A program made the position numbers and the translations under genes. From Desmodesmus armatus (lineage: Eukaryota; Chlorophyta; Chlorophyceae; Sphaeropleales; Scenedesmaceae), in the NCBI GenBank assembly GCA_007449985.2, contig VIIQ02000103.1, positions 62,001 to 126,000 on the forward strand: DNA of 64,000 nucleotides, written 5' to 3'. Below, piece by piece: positions 1 through 7,463 of this stretch (positions within the stretch are counted from its first letter, which is position 1; every line of letters starts with the position of its first letter). The notes under the pieces were generated by a model. The model did no database searches, was not told the origin of the DNA, and was given only the letters and a program-made list of their open reading frames with translations.

Positions 1-321
1 AGCACCACAGCGGCACAAAGGAATCGGCACTGCAGGCGGTAAACCCTGAACCCGCCAGTGATCCTTCACCTGTGCATCGCAGCACCAAACTCATCGCATA
101 CAACTCCCAAGCACTTAACCACCAATAATAGCACTGCCACGCAGCAGTATCTGGCATGATCTGATATCACCCAGAGTCCTTGTTGACTCAACATGATTAG
201 TCAACTATCACACTGATTCTGCTAAGGCATGTGTTGTATAGCCTTGTACACAGCATAACCTTCCTGTGAGGATTACTGCTCACTCAGCAGGAATCGGTCA
301 GTGTAGCTGCTGCTCGTGTCA
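1..321 (-). repeat. 3' LTR of the retroelement (cut by window edge)
   Basis: This stretch repeats 12507-12827 almost perfectly and ends at 321 with TGTCA, which is the TGACA start of the LTR in element orientation. Sequence identity stops exactly there (GCTGACGC here, CCCCTCCC at 12828). The far end lies outside the window. No clear polypurine tract abuts position 322; the nearest G-run is at about 374-386. Confidence 0.85.
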
Positions 322-638
322 GCTGACGCAGTAGAACACTGACCTGCTCAGATTGCTGCTAGGGGTGTACACTCCCCCCCACTGCTGCTGGGGTAACACT
401 ACACAGCAGCAGTACTCACATTGAGCAGCTACAAACAACCCAATCCAAAAGCAACATGCAACAGCTGATAGCACACAGCTGATGCGCAACGCACGGGGAA
501 AACTGCACATTGCTTGCAGAGAATGCTGCTGTGACCACACAACACAAGTCAACAGACATTTTTGTTTTTTGTCTTTTCTCACCGGCATCTAGGCACATCC
601 AGACGCTGGGCACACACACTACAACGCATGTGATGTTT
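322..638. other. Element-internal spacer, no gene recognised
   Basis: These 317 bp lie between the 3' LTR and the cassette inverted repeat. The minus-strand translation carries no RT thumb, RNase H or integrase motif, so the missing part of pol is not here. A G-rich run (minus strand) lies near 374-386. Confidence 0.6.
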
Positions 639-690
639 GTGCATTGCACAGTCAATAAAACACACACACATAATTGACAAACAAACCCAG
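639..690 (+). repeat. Left terminal inverted repeat of the cassette
   Basis: It starts GTGCATTGCACAGTCAATAA and ends ACAAACAAACCCAG. It pairs with 6376-6428 in inverted orientation. The first 11 bases are themselves nearly palindromic (GTGCA-T-TGCAC). Confidence 0.85.
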
Positions 691-1106
691 CCACTGCTGG
701 ATCTGCTGCACACAAGTGAGTCATGCAGCACTCACTTAACTACTCAGGAAGCATATTCACTGAGCTTGACAAGCACAAACAGTGGCCCTTTGCGCTCACT
801 GCTGCTAAATCCCAACCAACATGCAAGCAGGACAGATGCCCCCACATCGTTCGCATGTGAAAGGCAAAGCTACTATCCACAATGTCCAATAAATCAACTG
901 CTGCTCCCAACCTCCTGCAAAGCTGCTTGCCAGTCTGGGCACCCCCAGCTGGCACAAACCATCGCTCCAGCAGAGGCCACTCCAGACGGCCTTAAACCAC
1001 TGCTGCCAAAAGCTGCTGTCGCTACCAAAGGCCAATCCAGACGGCCCAGCAATTGCTGCTGCTGCTGCTAATTGCTGCGGCAGCACCTGCTGTCTCTGCC
1101 ATATCA

Positions 1107-2333
1107 TTACCTGCGCCGGGTGTTGGAACGGTATGCCAGGCGATCCTGCTTGTATGCTGTTCGCAGGAAGCAGATTGGGCATGTGTCGTTAAGTTTTGGG
1201 TTCTTCTCCGGGTTGTGCGCTGGGTCGTGTGCTGCCACTGGGAACCACGTGCCCTGGTAATCCATAACTCCTGCTAATCCATAACCGTCCTTGCCCACCC
1301 TGCAGTTGTTGCGGGTAAAGCCCAAAGGAGGGAGCTCGTACTCAGGTACGTCTGCGGGTTTGGGAGGCCCGTCCATGTCGTACTTGCTGCTGCTGCGACC
1401 ACCACGGTCCTGGTTGTCGTCCTTGCCGCGGCCCTTGCTGCGGCTCCTGCTGCGTTTGGGCTTGCGCTCCCTGTTGTCGGCATTGGGGCTGCGGCCGCGG
1501 CTCCCGCTGCGCTCCTGCGTATGCTCCCCATCATTACCCTTGCCGCTGCTGCTGCTTCCGCGCTGCGGAGGCACAAACTCTAAGGGTAGTTTCACGCGAC
1601 TCCAATCAAAGCCTACTGCTGCAGGTGCCTCGTGGTTTGCTGCCGGCTCTACTGCGCGGTTCCCTTCTGCAGCCCTTGCCTTCGCTGCTGCCTCCTTTGC
1701 AAGTGCTTCAGCTGCTGCAGCCTCCCTTGCTGCAGCCTCCCTTGCTGCAGCCTCCCTTGCTGCAGCTGCCCGTGCTGCTTCTGCCTCCAAGTCTGTATCT
1801 GCATTCTGCAGCATGTGCTGGTCTGCCTCCTTTGCCCGCCTTGCCGCAACTGTGAGGTCCTCTGACATCCCGTTGGCATAGCCGCCAAGGTGACATGCAA
1901 CACGGGTGATGCCAAGCACGTCCATTGCTGCTTCGCGCTCCACCCATCGCTGCTGCTCTAGTGTAAGCTGCCACAAGCTCCTGTCAATACCCCTCAGCTC
2001 ATCCCTGTCCCGCCGAAGCCCATGGTAGATTGCGCGTACCCTCGTGACCAGTTGGCCGGCTGGGTCCTCCGCTACTGCTGCAGGCAGGTCCATGTGAGCT
2101 GCTATGTCCTGCTGCATGGGCTCCTCAGGCAAGCCCTCGCCCCCAAAGTCCGGCTGCTCTGCACCCTCACTGTCTGGCTGCTGAGGCAACTCCTCCTCTC
2201 CAGATCCTAGCAGTGCCACTTCCTCACTGACTGGCTGCTCCTGCAACTCCTCCCAGGAGTCCTCCCCGTAGTCCAGCTGCTCCTCTATTACACTGCTGGC
2301 ACCAGGTGCTGTGTCGGGCATAAATGAGAACAC
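1107..2333 (-). CDS. Gag-like basic protein downstream of the integrase
   Basis: A 408-aa ORF overlapping the end of the integrase ORF by 46 nt in another frame. The N-terminal third is acidic (EEELPQQPDSEG). A central Ala-rich helix follows, with repeated AREAAA units coded by an 18-bp tandem repeat near 1705-1760. Then comes an RS/RG-rich basic stretch (KPKRSRSRSKGRGK), typical of nucleic-acid binding. The C-terminus holds a CPIC pair and a conserved-looking segment starting DYQGTWFPV. I do not recognise the family; nucleocapsid-like function is an inference from composition and position. It may be made by reinitiation after the overlapping upstream ORF. Confidence 0.7.
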   Translation of the reverse strand: MFSFMPDTAPGASSVIEEQLDYGEDSWEELQEQPVSEEVALLGSGEEELPQQPDSEGAEQPDFGGEGLPEEPMQQDIAAHMDLPAAVAEDPAGQLVTRVRAIYHGLRRDRDELRGIDRSLWQLTLEQQRWVEREAAMDVLGITRVACHLGGYANGMSEDLTVAARRAKEADQHMLQNADTDLEAEAARAAAAREAAAREAAAREAAAAEALAKEAAAKARAAEGNRAVEPAANHEAPAAVGFDWSRVKLPLEFVPPQRGSSSSGKGNDGEHTQERSGSRGRSPNADNRERKPKRSRSRSKGRGKDDNQDRGGRSSSKYDMDGPPKPADVPEYELPPLGFTRNNCRVGKDGYGLAGVMDYQGTWFPVAAHDPAHNPEKNPKLNDTCPICFLRTAYKQDRLAYRSNTRRR

Positions 2334-5300
2334 GCCCTACTGAGCACCAGCCAGCAGCCATTCTTGCCCCTGAATGCTGCTGCTCGCCGTTGCTGCTTGA
2401 GTGCACTGAACAGAGGGTGGATGTCAGCTGGAAACGCCAGTGAAGGCACGTAACAGAGCACCACCAATGGCCTCATTTGCAGTGCTGTGAAAACTGCATG
2501 AAGCACAAAGGGTGCTGTAGGTGTAATGATGATGGCTGTAGCGCCGTGCTGTACAGGCCCGCAGCCCACAGTGAACGGTCGCCCAGCAAAAACCTGCTGC
2601 CACTGGGTGTTGAGTGTTAGTGGGTCCACCAGGGCTTGAACCAGGGACATCTGCACTGTAAGCTGCAGCAACTGCACATCTGCCGGTGAGACCCTTGTGG
2701 AAGGAACAGCTACTGAACCGCCAGCAACCCTGCTGACCAGCTGTCGTGCGTACGCCACTGCTGCTGCCAGTGACTCTGGTGTAGGAATGCTGGCCCCAGG
2801 TGGCAGCACTGCATCCTCCGGCTGCAGGTAGCGCTTGATGCCTGCCATGGTGGCGTGGTGAGAGTCCCCATCTTCGTACACCACTCGGAAGTAGTATGGG
2901 CGTGACTCAGCATCCTTGAAGTAGATCCTGCCCCAGTACTTCCTGCCTTTCCCGGTGGCTGGATCCGTGAACGCCTTCAGCACCAGTCGGCCATGCAGCG
3001 CATGTGCTGCTTCGTCCCTGCGCTTCATTTGCGCGCCGGGGAATATGTTTGGCCTGGCCTCCCGCTCCTGTAGCTGCTGCCGCTGCTGCTCCCTGCCAGC
3101 AGCATCCTGTTCTGTGTAGCCAGCGTCCACACACTCCGGGCACAGCCACACACCGTCAGGCACACTGCTGAGTGGTGGTTGCAAGCAGTAGGTATGGTAT
3201 CCGCTGTTGCACACGTCACACAGCATGAGCTCGGCCCCGTTGTCGCTGGTGCTGCATACCTCACAGACCACATCATCTGTGTTGTCCACCAGCAGTGGGT
3301 CGATGCCGCCGTCGATATCAGGCAAGTGGCAGGGTGCACAGTGAGACATGTGCACCTCAATGGTCCGGCCACAGCGCCCCTGCAGGTGCAGTACCCCAGA
3401 GTCCCGCACCTCCAGAACTCGCAGAATGAGGGGTTTGGCCCTGGGCTGTAGCTTGCTTGCCCGGTTAAGCTGCTGAGTGTAGACGTAGTCACCCACCATA
3501 AACCTGTGAACGCGTGGCTTGTAGTCAGGCGCACGCAGCTGCAGGTAACGGCGCTGATCCCTGTGCTGTGCAATCGCCAGGTTCTCCAGCGCAATGGGCA
3601 CCTGCTGCTTTAGCCGCTCCTTACGCTGCAGTAGGTCCTTGACAGCCGCCTCAGCACTGATGTCCAGGGGTGTGCTGACAAGCTCCTTCACTGCAGGTGG
3701 AATGACCGGTGGACGTGCATACATGAGTTCGTACGGGCTGTGGCCTGTGCTGGCCTGTGGAGAGCAGCGGTAGCCCAGTGCCAGCCATGCCAAGTCCTCA
3801 TCCCACTGCTTGACACTGTGCCTTGCCACTGCCATTTTGGTAAGCGCCCGCTTGACGATGTGCACAGCCTTCTCTGCCTGACCATTGGCCTGAGGGTGGT
3901 CTGCACTGATGATGGCATGATCGATGAGCGCATCCTCCAGGAGCTTGGCAAACTCGCCCTCAAACTCTGTCCCTGAGTCTGTCACCACCTGCCCTGGTGC
4001 TGCAAAGTGTGCCAATACACCGTGCAAGAAGTGGTATGCAGTGGTCTCCGCCTTGTCGTTTTCCATCGGCACCACCACCAGGTACTTGCTGAATGCCTCA
4101 ACACACACCAGCACATACTTGTTGCCCTTTGCACTCTTGGGTAGTGGCCCAGCTGTGTCCACGTGCCACCTGAAACCCATGCTGCTGATTGGAATGGGGC
4201 GCAGCTCCTCCGGCTTGGCGGTGAAGCTGGCATGCACCCTGCTGCAGTGCTCGCAGCGTGACAGCACTGTTGCAACGTCCGCCAGTAACCCATACCACCA
4301 GTGCTTACTGAGTAGCATGGCTGAGGTGCGCCGCCTGCCAAAGTGCCCACACATCTCGTGTTGCTGCCGTATGAGACCAGCACGCGCCTGTGGTGGAGGT
4401 ACCAGCCTGTCGGTGCCATCTGGCATCCTCCTGATCAGCTGCTGGTCCTTGAAGTAGTATGAGCGTGCACGTCGCTTGATACGTGCTGCCTGGCTGGCTG
4501 CCAGGTCTTGTGGGAGTTGCCCTGTTCTGATGTACTCCAGGGTCTTATCGTCGGCCCAGATGTCACCTTGGCTCGTAGCCGTAGTGTTCTCCTGGTAGCC
4601 AGCTGTCATGGCTAGCTGCTGCTGATAGCCATGTGGGGTTGCAGTTGCCTCTCTGCCAGGCCACTCCTGCGCCAGTTCCCCTTCGTGTGCGCTGAATGCA
4701 CGTGTCGCCAAGTCAGTAGAGGTAGGCAGGCCCCGCAGGAACCAAGCCTTGGCGATGGCCATGAGCACCTGCAAAGTGTTGGCATCCATGCTTTCACCGA
4801 GCAACGCACACCGCTGCGCTTGTGTGAGGCCTGCTGCTGCTGTGCTGCCTGGAAGATAGCCCAGAGCTACCTCTCTCTCCTCTGCTGTTGGCTCGCCCCA
4901 CTTGACTACAGCAGGCACCGTTGTGTCCAAAACACTGCCAGGCTGGCCAGGCCTGAAGGCGTAGGAGCGTGCGCTGCTGACCAAGGTAGGCCAGGCTGCG
5001 CGAGGCTGCCCTGGTGCGTTGCAGGGGTAGAGAGGAGCAGCGTCTGGTCGGTTGACAGGTTGCGCGGTCCTGCCAGGTCCCAAGGCAAGCTGTACGCTGC
5101 GTGCGGGTGGCCTCTTGACAAATGCCAAAGCTGCTCGCAGTTGACTGGGCCCAACCAGGTTGGACCAGAAGTTGCGCGCCCGATGTGCAAGGCTGCCAAA
5201 CTGTGCTGCGTCCAGCACCACAGGTAACCCTAGGCACGCCTTGATTTTATTGAAGTCATGCTGACTGATGCTGCTCAGCCTGTGCTGCTGCAAGAGCACA

Positions 5301-6370
5301 TTCTCCACCAGGTAGGCTGGGGGCTGGTGTGGGAGTAGCTGTTGCAACGCTCCCACTACCCTGACCAGGTCAAACAGCAGTTGAGCCCGATCACCCCGAA
5401 GCCCCTGTGACTTGCCTGCTGCAGAGAAGTCTTGACAGGGCCAGCCTCCTACTACCAGCCATTGCTTGACTGGTGCCTCGCTGACAGCCTTGCTGAGCTG
5501 CTGTGTGGTGATGTGCCTCACATCCATGGGAAGAATGCTGAAACTGCCAGCCAAAGCATCCTCCGGTAGCTGCTTGGGATACATGCTTTGCAGCACCCTG
5601 ATCCTGTGTAACGCCGCCCGCTGTGCCATGGGGTTGATGTCGCTGTACAGGTACTGTTTGACTGTGATGCCACTCCTGAGCACCATCTCCAGCCCTGCGC
5701 AGATGCCACCAAACGGCTCATAAAGCACGATGCCCTGCTGCAGCGCTGCCGGGAAGAACGTGTCTGCCACAGTAGCCGTGCACAGCCCTTGTGTCTCCCT
5801 TACGCCCCAGGGGTCCAATGCACCTGTGTACACTCCTGGCTGGAAGCTGTCCGGTTGGGGCTGTTGTAGCCCTGCCAATGTGACCCACGCCGATGCTGCC
5901 TGCTGTAGGTCATGCTGCCGCCAAGCTACTGCTGGGTGTTGTGTGTCCACGCAGCAGCCATCGTCAGCAAAAAGTTGTCCTGCTGTCTCCCCCCCCAGCA
6001 ATGAGTCGGCGGTTGGGGCGAATGTGTCCACTGCAGACTCGTTGCTGCACAGTAGACAACACAACGCCTCGTGCTCCAGCTGTTCATGACTGTAGCTGTC
6101 TGCTGGTTCTGCCGCCAGCGCTGCTGCTGGGCTGTGAAGGATTGGGCAGTCACCAGGTGTTTCCTCATAAGCCATTGCTGCCACTCCAGCTGCTGCTGTT
6201 GATTTGCTGCCAATGCCCAGCTCCAGTGCCAGACTGTCATGTGTGTAGACCAGCGGGTCCGTTGTTTTGCAGTCTGGCAGAAGCACAGTGGGCACCCAGT
6301 CATGCAGCTCCGTGTCCAACCTGGCTCCAGTGATGTCTGCCACACAGCTACTGGCTTCCCTGCTAGGCAC
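2288..6370 (-). CDS. C5 cytosine methyltransferase-integrase-PHD-Tudor-like fusion protein
   Basis: One uninterrupted 1360-aa ORF. Residues ~213-545 are a C5 DNA methyltransferase: motif I LYEPFGGICAGLEMVL (216-231), motif II-like YSDINP (242-247), catalytic motif IV GGWPCQDFSAAGKSQGL (308-324, nucleophile C311), motif VI ENV (356-358), motif VIII-like FGSLAHRARNFW (391-402) and motif X-like GESMDANTLQVLM (525-537). Residues ~660-1015 are a gypsy-type integrase: zinc ligands H671, H676, C706, C709; catalytic D738, D798, E833; then a basic C-terminal domain. A PHD finger follows (C1036, C1039, C1051, C1054, H1059, C1062, C1077, C1080). Residues ~1125-1185 (GRKYWGRIYF...FRVVYEDGDS) resemble a Tudor-like chromatin reader. 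Inferred role: integration guided by chromatin, with methylation of new copies or targets. All catalytic motifs look intact. Confidence 0.9.
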   Translation of the reverse strand: MPSREASSCVADITGARLDTELHDWVPTVLLPDCKTTDPLVYTHDSLALELGIGSKSTAAAGVAAMAYEETPGDCPILHSPAAALAAEPADSYSHEQLEHEALCCLLCSNESAVDTFAPTADSLLGGETAGQLFADDGCCVDTQHPAVAWRQHDLQQAASAWVTLAGLQQPQPDSFQPGVYTGALDPWGVRETQGLCTATVADTFFPAALQQGIVLYEPFGGICAGLEMVLRSGITVKQYLYSDINPMAQRAALHRIRVLQSMYPKQLPEDALAGSFSILPMDVRHITTQQLSKAVSEAPVKQWLVVGGWPCQDFSAAGKSQGLRGDRAQLLFDLVRVVGALQQLLPHQPPAYLVENVLLQQHRLSSISQHDFNKIKACLGLPVVLDAAQFGSLAHRARNFWSNLVGPSQLRAALAFVKRPPARSVQLALGPGRTAQPVNRPDAAPLYPCNAPGQPRAAWPTLVSSARSYAFRPGQPGSVLDTTVPAVVKWGEPTAEEREVALGYLPGSTAAAGLTQAQRCALLGESMDANTLQVLMAIAKAWFLRGLPTSTDLATRAFSAHEGELAQEWPGREATATPHGYQQQLAMTAGYQENTTATSQGDIWADDKTLEYIRTGQLPQDLAASQAARIKRRARSYYFKDQQLIRRMPDGTDRLVPPPQARAGLIRQQHEMCGHFGRRRTSAMLLSKHWWYGLLADVATVLSRCEHCSRVHASFTAKPEELRPIPISSMGFRWHVDTAGPLPKSAKGNKYVLVCVEAFSKYLVVVPMENDKAETTAYHFLHGVLAHFAAPGQVVTDSGTEFEGEFAKLLEDALIDHAIISADHPQANGQAEKAVHIVKRALTKMAVARHSVKQWDEDLAWLALGYRCSPQASTGHSPYELMYARPPVIPPAVKELVSTPLDISAEAAVKDLLQRKERLKQQVPIALENLAIAQHRDQRRYLQLRAPDYKPRVHRFMVGDYVYTQQLNRASKLQPRAKPLILRVLEVRDSGVLHLQGRCGRTIEVHMSHCAPCHLPDIDGGIDPLLVDNTDDVVCEVCSTSDNGAELMLCDVCNSGYHTYCLQPPLSSVPDGVWLCPECVDAGYTEQDAAGREQQRQQLQEREARPNIFPGAQMKRRDEAAHALHGRLVLKAFTDPATGKGRKYWGRIYFKDAESRPYYFRVVYEDGDSHHATMAGIKRYLQPEDAVLPPGASIPTPESLAAAVAYARQLVSRVAGGSVAVPSTRVSPADVQLLQLTVQMSLVQALVDPLTLNTQWQQVFAGRPFTVGCGPVQHGATAIIITPTAPFVLHAVFTALQMRPLVVLCYVPSLAFPADIHPLFSALKQQRRAAAFRGKNGCWLVLSRACSHLCPTQHLVPAV

Positions 6371-6375
6371 ATCAG

Positions 6376-6428
6376 CTGGGTTTGTTTGTCAATTATGTGT
6401 GGTGTTTTTTATTGACTGTGCAATGCAC
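6376..6428 (-). repeat. Right terminal inverted repeat of the cassette
   Basis: Reverse complement of 639-690 with a 1-bp length difference in the A-rich part. It encodes the last residues of the truncated RT ORF, and the methyltransferase ORF begins just inside it at 6370. Confidence 0.85.
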
Positions 6429-7463
6429 CCAGTCTGCACCCACGATTGTCTTGGCAGGGTGCAGGCGCAAGCCCACTGTCTTGAGATGCTGTAGAAGTGT
6501 TCTGAAGTTGGTCACCATGTCCTCCCAGGTGTCGCACCACATGATAACGTCATCGACGAACGGCGCCGCACAGTGAGACAAACCAGCTGCTGCCAGCTCC
6601 TTCTCCATAACCCGCTGGAAAATTGCCGTGGCGTTCACGTGACCAAAACACAGCCGCGTGTAGGTCAGTCGCTTGCCACTGTCGGGTGCGTGGAAGGCCA
6701 CGTGCTGCTGCGCCTCTTCGCTCAGGTTGAGCTGCCAAAAGCCCGCTCTAAAGTCCGCCTTGACCAAGAATTTGTGCCCCCTAATTCGCCTAAACAGTTC
6801 TTCCGGTAGTGGCAGGCCGTAACTGTCCACCACTGTGTTGCCGTTGACGTTGCGCAGGTCGATGCAGAACCGCTTGTCGGTCCAGCTACCGTCGGGTGCT
6901 CGCTTCATAGGCAACGTGATAGCTGAAGCATGCGGACAGGTCGTTGGAATTTCTTTTACGATGCCCGCATCCAGCATCTCCTGCACCTTCTCCTTGGCAA
7001 ACTTCACCTCCTCTTCTGTGTAGCGTCTGGGTGCGCTCCACATACGTTTGGAGGGATCGATCAGTTTGAAGTCAGCTACGTCCCCTGTGTAGCCAGGCAA
7101 GTCCTGCAGACTGTAAGCAAATGCCCCTCGCTCCTCCAACAGCATCTGCACCAGCTGGTCCATTTGTGCAGGCGATGCATCTGGGTGGTTGCCCAAGATC
7201 CATTTGCCCTCATCGTGCACTGTCCATCTGGCGTCATGCACATCTTCTGTTGCGCCATCGGGCCCAAGTTGGTCCAGAGCTGCTGGGTCGGCCTGGTACC
7301 ACTTCACTTGGCCAGAATCATGCTCTGCTGTAGCAGCGAAACCTACTGCAATGCAGGTTGGCAAGCTCCTGCTGCAGCAAGTGCATGTTGAGGTGTGGTG
7401 GGACGCCATGTGGCAGGGGAAAGTAGCCAGCTTGCAGTGCTGATCCAGTGGCTGCTGCCCCAA
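6393..7463 (-). CDS. Reverse transcriptase, C-terminally truncated
   Basis: A 356-aa ORF holding the fingers and palm of a Ty3/gypsy-type reverse transcriptase. Visible motifs: a start typical of pol (DFKLIDPSKRMWSAPRRYT, residues 131-149), FCIDLRNVNGNTV near 200, the first catalytic Asp in VKADFRAGFWQL (D237), LCFGHVNATAIFQ (271-283) and the catalytic FVDD (302-305, D304/D305; FVDD in place of the usual Y/FxDD is acceptable). The protein breaks off after KTIVGADW, where gypsy RTs continue into the thumb, connection and RNase H. The last dozen residues are encoded by the 52-bp inverted repeat at 6376-6428. The start is uncertain: the real protein may be fused to Gag-Pro by a frameshift in the overlap. 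Catalytic residues are intact but the enzyme is incomplete. Confidence 0.85.
   Translation of the reverse strand: MGQQPLDQHCKLATFPCHMASHHTSTCTCCSRSLPTCIAVGFAATAEHDSGQVKWYQADPAALDQLGPDGATEDVHDARWTVHDEGKWILGNHPDASPAQMDQLVQMLLEERGAFAYSLQDLPGYTGDVADFKLIDPSKRMWSAPRRYTEEEVKFAKEKVQEMLDAGIVKEIPTTCPHASAITLPMKRAPDGSWTDKRFCIDLRNVNGNTVVDSYGLPLPEELFRRIRGHKFLVKADFRAGFWQLNLSEEAQQHVAFHAPDSGKRLTYTRLCFGHVNATAIFQRVMEKELAAAGLSHCAAPFVDDVIMWCDTWEDMVTNFRTLLQHLKTVGLRLHPAKTIVGADWVHCTVNKKHHT

Larger units (their letters stand above)
639..6428 (-). mobile_element. Cassette with 52-bp terminal inverted repeats (possible nested Ginger-like DNA transposon)
   Basis: Bases 639-690 and the reverse complement of 6376-6428 match over about 52 bp with one small length difference in an A/CA tract. 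Both ends begin GTGCATTGCACAGTCAATAA going inward. The cassette holds exactly two ORFs, the methyltransferase-integrase-PHD protein and a Gag-like protein. Gypsy-type integrase plus PHD finger plus terminal inverted repeats is the known make-up of Ginger1 cut-and-paste transposons, so a nested DNA transposon is one explanation. Against it: I see no target duplication (GTTT left, CCAG right), and the missing part of RT is not found left of 639. The alternative is that the ORFs are native to the LTR element and the repeat arose by a rearrangement that removed the RT C-terminus. Confidence 0.5.

Noticed and set aside
1291..1881. 196-codon plus-strand ORF rich in Leu and Ser
   Set aside because: It is the antisense shadow of the Ala-rich and RS-rich parts of the Gag-like ORF.
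639..6428. Inverted repeats as breakpoints of a simple inversion
   Set aside because: The ORFs inside point the same way as gag and RT and follow gypsy order, so an inversion would have to be of an oppositely oriented ancestor; less simple than the other views.
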